The notes under the pieces are model-generated. The model saw only the letters and a list, made by a program, of their open reading frames with translations. It ran no database searches and was not told the origin of the DNA. From assembly GCA_039924845.1 (NCBI GenBank), contig JBDTAC010000018.1, forward strand, positions 1 through 49,633: a DNA stretch of 49,633 bases. The letters run 5' to 3'. Positions within the stretch are counted from its first letter, which is position 1. The number at the start of each line of letters is the position of its first letter. The position numbers were made by a program, and so were the translations under genes. Positions 44,874-49,633 of this stretch are shown one piece after another. Source of the stretch: Bacteroidia bacterium. GTDB lineage: Bacteria; Bacteroidota; Bacteroidia; DATLTG01.

Positions 44874-47800
44874 TGATTCCAGAGTTGGCGTTGGAGGTAG
44901 GATATGTGGACGAAATAAGTGGGTTGTTAATTATCTTGTCGAAAAAAGCACGCAAGGTGAGTCGTGTGCTCACCATATAATCTGCTGAAAATTTAATGGA
45001 AATAATATCTTGTCCAGACGTTACTTGGCTGACATTTTCAACAATATTGCGCATCACCGTTTCATTGTTTTGGAAAGCTAAATCTACTTTCAAATTCAAA
45101 TCACTTTTTACTGGTTTCCCAAAAATTTTAAAAGGTAATAGTACATTTTTTAGACGATAGCCACTGCCGATATCGTATTCGCTACCATCCACTTCAGTTA
45201 ATTGCTGACTGGAAATAGAAAGGGCAATATCTCGTGATTTTTTTATTTCGACATTGGCTAAAATACTATTTTTGAGAGTCATTTCTATTTTGATGAGCGG
45301 ACTAAATTGTTCGGAAATATCCACTAAGCTAATGAGATTTACGGGTTGAAAATTTTTGCTCGTGGAATCTATCGCAGATGAATATTGTCCACCTTGGTTT
45401 GTTGGAAATAAAAGGTTGGTGGTATAGGAGGCAACGCTGTATGTAGAACGGTAAGCACTGGACAAACTAAAAACATCAAAATATTTCTTAAAAATAGGAT
45501 AGCGCATTAAACCGGTATAGGTAATTCTCCAATTTGGCAAAGGGATACCAGGAAACGCACTCAATCCGACCTTATTAGCCGATTTTCCAGAATAAGCCGC
45601 CAAAAAGGAAGGAATTAACACATCTTGCGAATAAGCTCCATAACCTTTTCGGAAAACACCTGTGGTATCAAATCCAGTTCCACGAGCATTCGGATTTAGG
45701 GCTGCCTGCCGTTGAGAAATGGTGGCGCGATTATCCAAGAAATTTTGGAATACTTGCGAAAAGTTACTGGCGTTTGTTTTACTGAAAGCCGTTCGCCAAG
45801 AGAGGTAGGAAATGGTATAATTTCCTGTAATAAGAGGAGATTGCGCATCAAATGTATTTGACAAGGTATCCCACTTATAAAACTCGCTCAAACTCAGTGA
45901 TTGACTTTGGTTGGCAACCAATTCTATTTTTAAATCGCGTGCTGGTTCTAAATTTGCACGAAGATTCAGATTTTTTGACGTAGAGAGTGTAAACGGAATA
46001 TTTAATAATGGATTTTTGACGATCCAATCCTTACTTCCAGCGTATTCCGCAAAATTATGATTTTTCGGTCCGAAATTTTGTTGTCCAAACAAAAAGCCAA
46101 ATCCGGGCGACATCGTTTTCGGATCCATTCCCAGAACTTGAGTAGAATCATTATATCCCGGCAAAAGTGTTCCATGACTTTCGGAATAGGTAATTGCCAC
46201 CGTTTTTACGGTCATTAAAGCGCGTGCTATATATTCTACAATTTGAACCGGATTTTCGTCTTTTTTGGTTGTATCTGTTTTTGATTTACTGTTATTATTT
46301 TTTGTATTCAAAGAATTGCCTAACTTATTGTTAAGGGTATTTTTTTTCGGATTATTTTTCTTGTCACCTTCGTTTAGTTTTTTGAAATACGGAATTTTAT
46401 TGTAAAAAGTGAGCATATTCAATTGTCCGTTTACTTGTAACGTATTTGCATTTTGAATCGTATTTCCTAAACTATCCGCCGAGAAAGGTGCTCGCATCCA
46501 ATCGTAATTAGTGGAATAGCGGGCATTAGCAGTAATAAAATTAAACAAAGGAATTTTGTTAATCGGAATATCGTAATTCACATTCGTGCCGTGCCGGTAA
46601 TGAACATTCGTTCCGCCATCAAAAAAACTTTTTTCTACGCTGTCTCGTTTTTCCTGTGTGTTAATCATACCTTGAGGTTCCATCACACGCGATTCATTAT
46701 CTGCATTAAAATCGATAGAAAGCGATTTCGTTAAATCATATTTGAAATTATACAAACGCGACATGGTAAAGTTTTTCTGATAAGTAGGCTGAATATATAT
46801 ATCCGATGCGATAATATCTCTATTTAAAATTTCGGAATACTGCCGATTAATATCTGTAGTAAAACTTAATTGACTGGGAGCGGTATTGAAATTAAAATCT
46901 CGAATCAACATCAAAGATTTGTATTTCGACAGCCATTTATTTTTTTGGAGTGGACGAAGATTTTTCGGCTTAGGTGAAAATGCGTAAGTAAGCCCTCCTC
47001 TATATGATTTGGCTAAACTGTGATCTATATTTACATCTCGATGATAACTTTCTGTGTAAGCATAATTTAAGGAAAGGTTTTCGACGTCGTAGAAATGCGC
47101 CTTTTTGGCCGTTTTTGATCGCTCTTTTCTAACATTGGTAAAATTAAGACTTCGCTGTTTTGTGTAACTCAGCACGACTCGCTTGAGCGAATCTTTAGTG
47201 GCTAAAGAAACAGTTGGATCATTCGTAATACTACTCATTAAAATATCCGGATCAAGCGGATTGTATTCGGGTGTAATAAATGTTTCCGAAAGCCCGACAT
47301 ACATAGGAATTTGAATGCCCGATTTTTGTGGGAAAAATTTCCCAAGTTGCAAAGAAGAAGAAAGATTATAGCCTTCTGTATTTTGCATACTGCGTTCGCT
47401 TACCTTTTGTTCAATACTTCCAAAACCAGGAGTGCTAATATTACCCGAAAGTGTAACTGATCCTAAATCAGCCAATTGTGCGGTAACACGTGCATTAGAC
47501 GCCCAGCCTCCACTTTCATTAAAACCCGTTAAACGAAGTTCGTCTACCCATACTTGTGCACATTTCGGAAGTCCATCGTCTGGCTCATTTTCAGAGCCCT
47601 TTTTCGGATTGCGAACACCAATCATAATTGCTTTTACAGTACTTAAATTGGGCGATCCAACAATGGTTATCATAGCTCCGCTTGATACCATCACGGTATA
47701 AGGCGTGAGCAGTGTAATATTTTTATTATGAAGCATGGCAATATTCCGTTGCTCTTTAGCGGATTCTAAATCGGCGAAAGCAATATTTATTTGATTGGCA

Positions 47801-49633
47801 AGCGGCCATACTTTGTATTGATCACTTTGATTCGAAGTATTATAAAGCCCAGGAGCTGTTACTTGCAGCGGGAGATCGTATTCGTAATAGTTTTGATTGT
47901 AATCGCTTCCTAACCTGATAAATGTATGCACATCTCCATTGTTCAATGCTTGAGCAGGATTGCCAGCTTCGCAATGCACATACATTTGTAAATTTTTATA
48001 ACTTCGCACATCATAGCTGGTGTTACGATAAGCAGCGCGCGCATCTCCATCTTGTAAATTACATACACTTAATGACATAGATTGCTCGTTCATTTGAACC
48101 AAATTAGCCGATTGTACATTTACATCGCGAATAATACCTGGAGGCAATACGTAGTTAATGGGTACACGATTACCATTATTCTCAATACTTACAGCAGAAA
48201 TATCGAAGGAAGTTTGGTTGCCATCTCCAGCAATAATTTCACCCGGTGATTGCAAGGAAAAATTGTAGCCGCGCCATTCATCACGTATCAGTGATAAGTC
48301 GGCCAAACGGCAAACAATAGGTTTGTCAAATCCTTTAAAATACATGCGAATAAAGCGGATGGATTTAAAATCACTGATCCCTCCTACTACACTGTTATAA
48401 TTCTGGATAGGTATTTTTATTTGATACCATTTTACGTTCGCTGGTGTCCCATCAGCTTTTGTTCCTTGTCCCGGTTCAATATCTGTAATAAAGTTTTGTC
48501 CAACACCCATTGATGAAGGTGTTAAATTTACCTTGTATTCATAATATCCTTCATCTTGATTCATCGTATTGTCTCCATTTACATCCTCGTTGTTCGGTAA
48601 GGTGGTTCCAGTGGTGGGATAACCTCCACTATTGAGATTTTGGTACTGTGTTTGCGTTGGCGAATTGCCGTCCATCCCATTGTAATTGGCATAACGCGCC
48701 AAAACACTGGAATCTCCACTGTCATAATCGTCGCCTCGGTAATAATGATAGTCATCCGACGAAGGATCTTTATGAGCTTTTGTGTACGCAGCAGATCCTG
48801 TACCTCCAGTTAGTTTTCCTGCCAATGCAGAAAGAAAAGAGGCGAACTGCGTATCCTCATCCGCATCGGAAAGTCCGTCTAAACCAACATCTTGGAAAGG
48901 GCGTGCATTGGGATCACTTGAAAATGCATTAACCAAAGGCATATTATTCGGAACGCGCCCCCATACGGTAGTAGAATAAGGATTGTTCGGATTCGTTGGA
49001 TTTGCTGCATCTGCAGCATTGGTAGGCAATCCATTTTCATAACTCATCCGCGAATCTTTCAGAATATCTTCGGAAACATTTCCTAAATCTACATACAAAG
49101 CACCTGTTGTGTTCGGTTGTTTATTGTCACTATTAAAAGGGTCCATCACCCAAAATTGTATAAAATCGATATTGGCTGCTTCAAAATCATTTGTTTGAAT
49201 CGAGCGCATAATACCACCCCAACGCGACTCCGGATTGAGCAAATTTCCATTTACATCTACACCACTTGAAATGCCAGCAACTCCATTTACATCGTAATTA
49301 TAAGGACCTCTTTGGGAAGGATAATACGCCAAATCTAACGTAGGCAATGGCATGGGCTGCCCCGTAGCAGATTGAATATTGGGAAAAATCTCAGTTTGCA
49401 AAATCTGTCGTGTAAAATTATTGCTCATGGAAGCATTATTATTAAGACCACTTGGAGTAAGTCCGCTGGTGGATACTTGGAACAATGGATCAATGATGTA
49501 CCAAGCTAATTTGGCACGGTTATAACCATATTCTAAATTATTCGAAAGATTCCCCTCTGGAAAGGTACTGGGAGTACTCGCTAATGTCCATGCGTAGGAA
49601 GATTTTAAATCTATTTCTGTTTCAGCACCTTCA
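44854..49633 (-). CDS. sprA: SprA, T9SS outer-membrane translocon (5' end outside window)
   Basis: About 1592 C-terminal residues of SprA are present; the frame stays open to the window edge and begins beyond it (the in-frame TTG at 49485 is not a start). Recognisable pieces are AWYIIDPLFQ, EIFPNIQSATGQPMPLPTLDLAYYPSQRGPYNYDVNG, RWGGIMRSIQTNDFEAANIDFIQFWVMDPF, QVWVDELRLTGFNESGGWASNARVTAQLADLGSVTLSGN, LNPDILM-like and MSPGFGFLFGQQNFGPKNHN, all typical of SprA. SprA forms the very large outer-membrane channel through which T9SS cargo leaves the periplasm and is required for gliding in flavobacteria. An Asn/Lys-rich insert (NNPKKNTLNNKLGNSLNTKNNN) lies at about 46280-46370. No palindrome copy occurs in its coding region. 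Confidence 0.95.
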   Translation of the reverse strand, partial: EGAETEIDLKSSYAWTLASTPSTFPEGNLSNNLEYGYNRAKLAWYIIDPLFQVSTSGLTPSGLNNNASMSNNFTRQILQTEIFPNIQSATGQPMPLPTLDLAYYPSQRGPYNYDVNGVAGISSGVDVNGNLLNPESRWGGIMRSIQTNDFEAANIDFIQFWVMDPFNSDNKQPNTTGALYVDLGNVSEDILKDSRMSYENGLPTNAADAANPTNPNNPYSTTVWGRVPNNMPLVNAFSSDPNARPFQDVGLDGLSDADEDTQFASFLSALAGKLTGGTGSAAYTKAHKDPSSDDYHYYRGDDYDSGDSSVLARYANYNGMDGNSPTQTQYQNLNSGGYPTTGTTLPNNEDVNGDNTMNQDEGYYEYKVNLTPSSMGVGQNFITDIEPGQGTKADGTPANVKWYQIKIPIQNYNSVVGGISDFKSIRFIRMYFKGFDKPIVCRLADLSLIRDEWRGYNFSLQSPGEIIAGDGNQTSFDISAVSIENNGNRVPINYVLPPGIIRDVNVQSANLVQMNEQSMSLSVCNLQDGDARAAYRNTSYDVRSYKNLQMYVHCEAGNPAQALNNGDVHTFIRLGSDYNQNYYEYDLPLQVTAPGLYNTSNQSDQYKVWPLANQINIAFADLESAKEQRNIAMLHNKNITLLTPYTVMVSSGAMITIVGSPNLSTVKAIMIGVRNPKKGSENEPDDGLPKCAQVWVDELRLTGFNESGGWASNARVTAQLADLGSVTLSGNISTPGFGSIEQKVSERSMQNTEGYNLSSSLQLGKFFPQKSGIQIPMYVGLSETFITPEYNPLDPDILMSSITNDPTVSLATKDSLKRVVLSYTKQRSLNFTNVRKERSKTAKKAHFYDVENLSLNYAYTESYHRDVNIDHSLAKSYRGGLTYAFSPKPKNLRPLQKNKWLSKYKSLMLIRDFNFNTAPSQLSFTTDINRQYSEILNRDIIASDIYIQPTYQKNFTMSRLYNFKYDLTKSLSIDFNADNESRVMEPQGMINTQEKRDSVEKSFFDGGTNVHYRHGTNVNYDIPINKIPLFNFITANARYSTNYDWMRAPFSADSLGNTIQNANTLQVNGQLNMLTFYNKIPYFKKLNEGDKKNNPKKNTLNNKLGNSLNTKNNNSKSKTDTTKKDENPVQIVEYIARALMTVKTVAITYSESHGTLLPGYNDSTQVLGMDPKTMSPGFGFLFGQQNFGPKNHNFAEYAGSKDWIVKNPLLNIPFTLSTSKNLNLRANLEPARDLKIELVANQSQSLSLSEFYKWDTLSNTFDAQSPLITGNYTISYLSWRTAFSKTNASNFSQVFQNFLDNRATISQRQAALNPNARGTGFDTTGVFRKGYGAYSQDVLIPSFLAAYSGKSANKVGLSAFPGIPLPNWRITYTGLMRYPIFKKYFDVFSLSSAYRSTYSVASYTTNLLFPTNQGGQYSSAIDSTSKNFQPVNLISLVDISEQFSPLIKIEMTLKNSILANVEIKKSRDIALSISSQQLTEVDGSEYDIGSGYRLKNVLLPFKIFGKPVKSDLNLKVDLAFQNNETVMRNIVENVSQVTSGQDIISIKFSADYMVSTRLTLRAFFDKIINNPLISSTYPTSNANSGISVRFTL

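Noticed and set aside
47432-48979. Plus-strand ORFs opposite sprA
   Set aside because: Shadows of the sprA frame, no supporting motifs or promoter.

Overview
The window is AT-rich chromosomal DNA from a member of the Bacteroidota. The evidence is a type IX secretion system (T9SS) protein SprA, a PorP/SprF-like outer-membrane protein, secreted proteins with T9SS C-terminal sorting domains, a bacillithiol enzyme (BshB1), a serine palmitoyltransferase, and several upstream sequences that fit the Bacteroidota -7 promoter box TAnnTTTG. The set would suit a free-living Flavobacteriia/Cytophagia/Sphingobacteriia-like bacterium; the species cannot be named from sequence alone. No rRNA, tRNA, CRISPR array, phage or insertion sequence was seen.

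Layout. 1-737: tail of a T9SS cargo protein. 828-5452: cytochrome c maturation operon ccmB-C-D-E-F, with a CcmE of the unusual C-x3-Y type. 5468-8357: DUF2520 protein, KdsC phosphatase, UbiA prenyltransferase, Maf. 8358-8853: gene-free AT-rich leader. 8854-12174: three-gene operon that looks like a complete bacterial (dihydro)ceramide pathway (serine palmitoyltransferase, GNAT-type ceramide synthase candidate, reductase). 12285-14190 (minus): MarR regulator, DoxX-like, OsmC and nitroreductase genes. 14437-22809: RelA/SpoT, J-domain membrane protein, glutathione peroxidase, BshB1, LptF/G permease and two glycosyltransferases. 22825-24804 (minus): CCA-adding enzyme and threonylcarbamoyl-AMP synthase. 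24951-35071: membrane GT-C-like protein, PorP/SprF, subtilisin-like T9SS protease, a small Cys-rich secreted protein and a 1393-residue repeat adhesin with a type B sorting domain. 35434-42572: a seven-gene fatty-acid modification cluster (desaturase, DUF1295, two SAM methyltransferases, alpha/beta hydrolase, FAD oxidoreductase, DUF1365). 42651-49633 (minus): pyrF, prfA, a BRCT-like remnant and the 3' part of sprA.

The most striking signal is not a gene. A short A-run/T-run palindrome, consensus GAAAAAATA(A)TTTTTC, occurs about 42 times. It sits inside genes, as the centre of terminators, around stop codons, and repeatedly in the few bases before start codons, often just downstream of a TAnnTTTG-like box. 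It is missing from the ceramide operon region, the adhesin and sprA. This looks like a genome-specific dispersed element with a possible role in transcript ends and leaders.

Functionally the window is weighted towards the cell envelope: ceramide lipids, modified fatty acids, KDO/LPS (KdsC, LptF/G), glycosyltransferases, and T9SS export with both type A and type B cargo.
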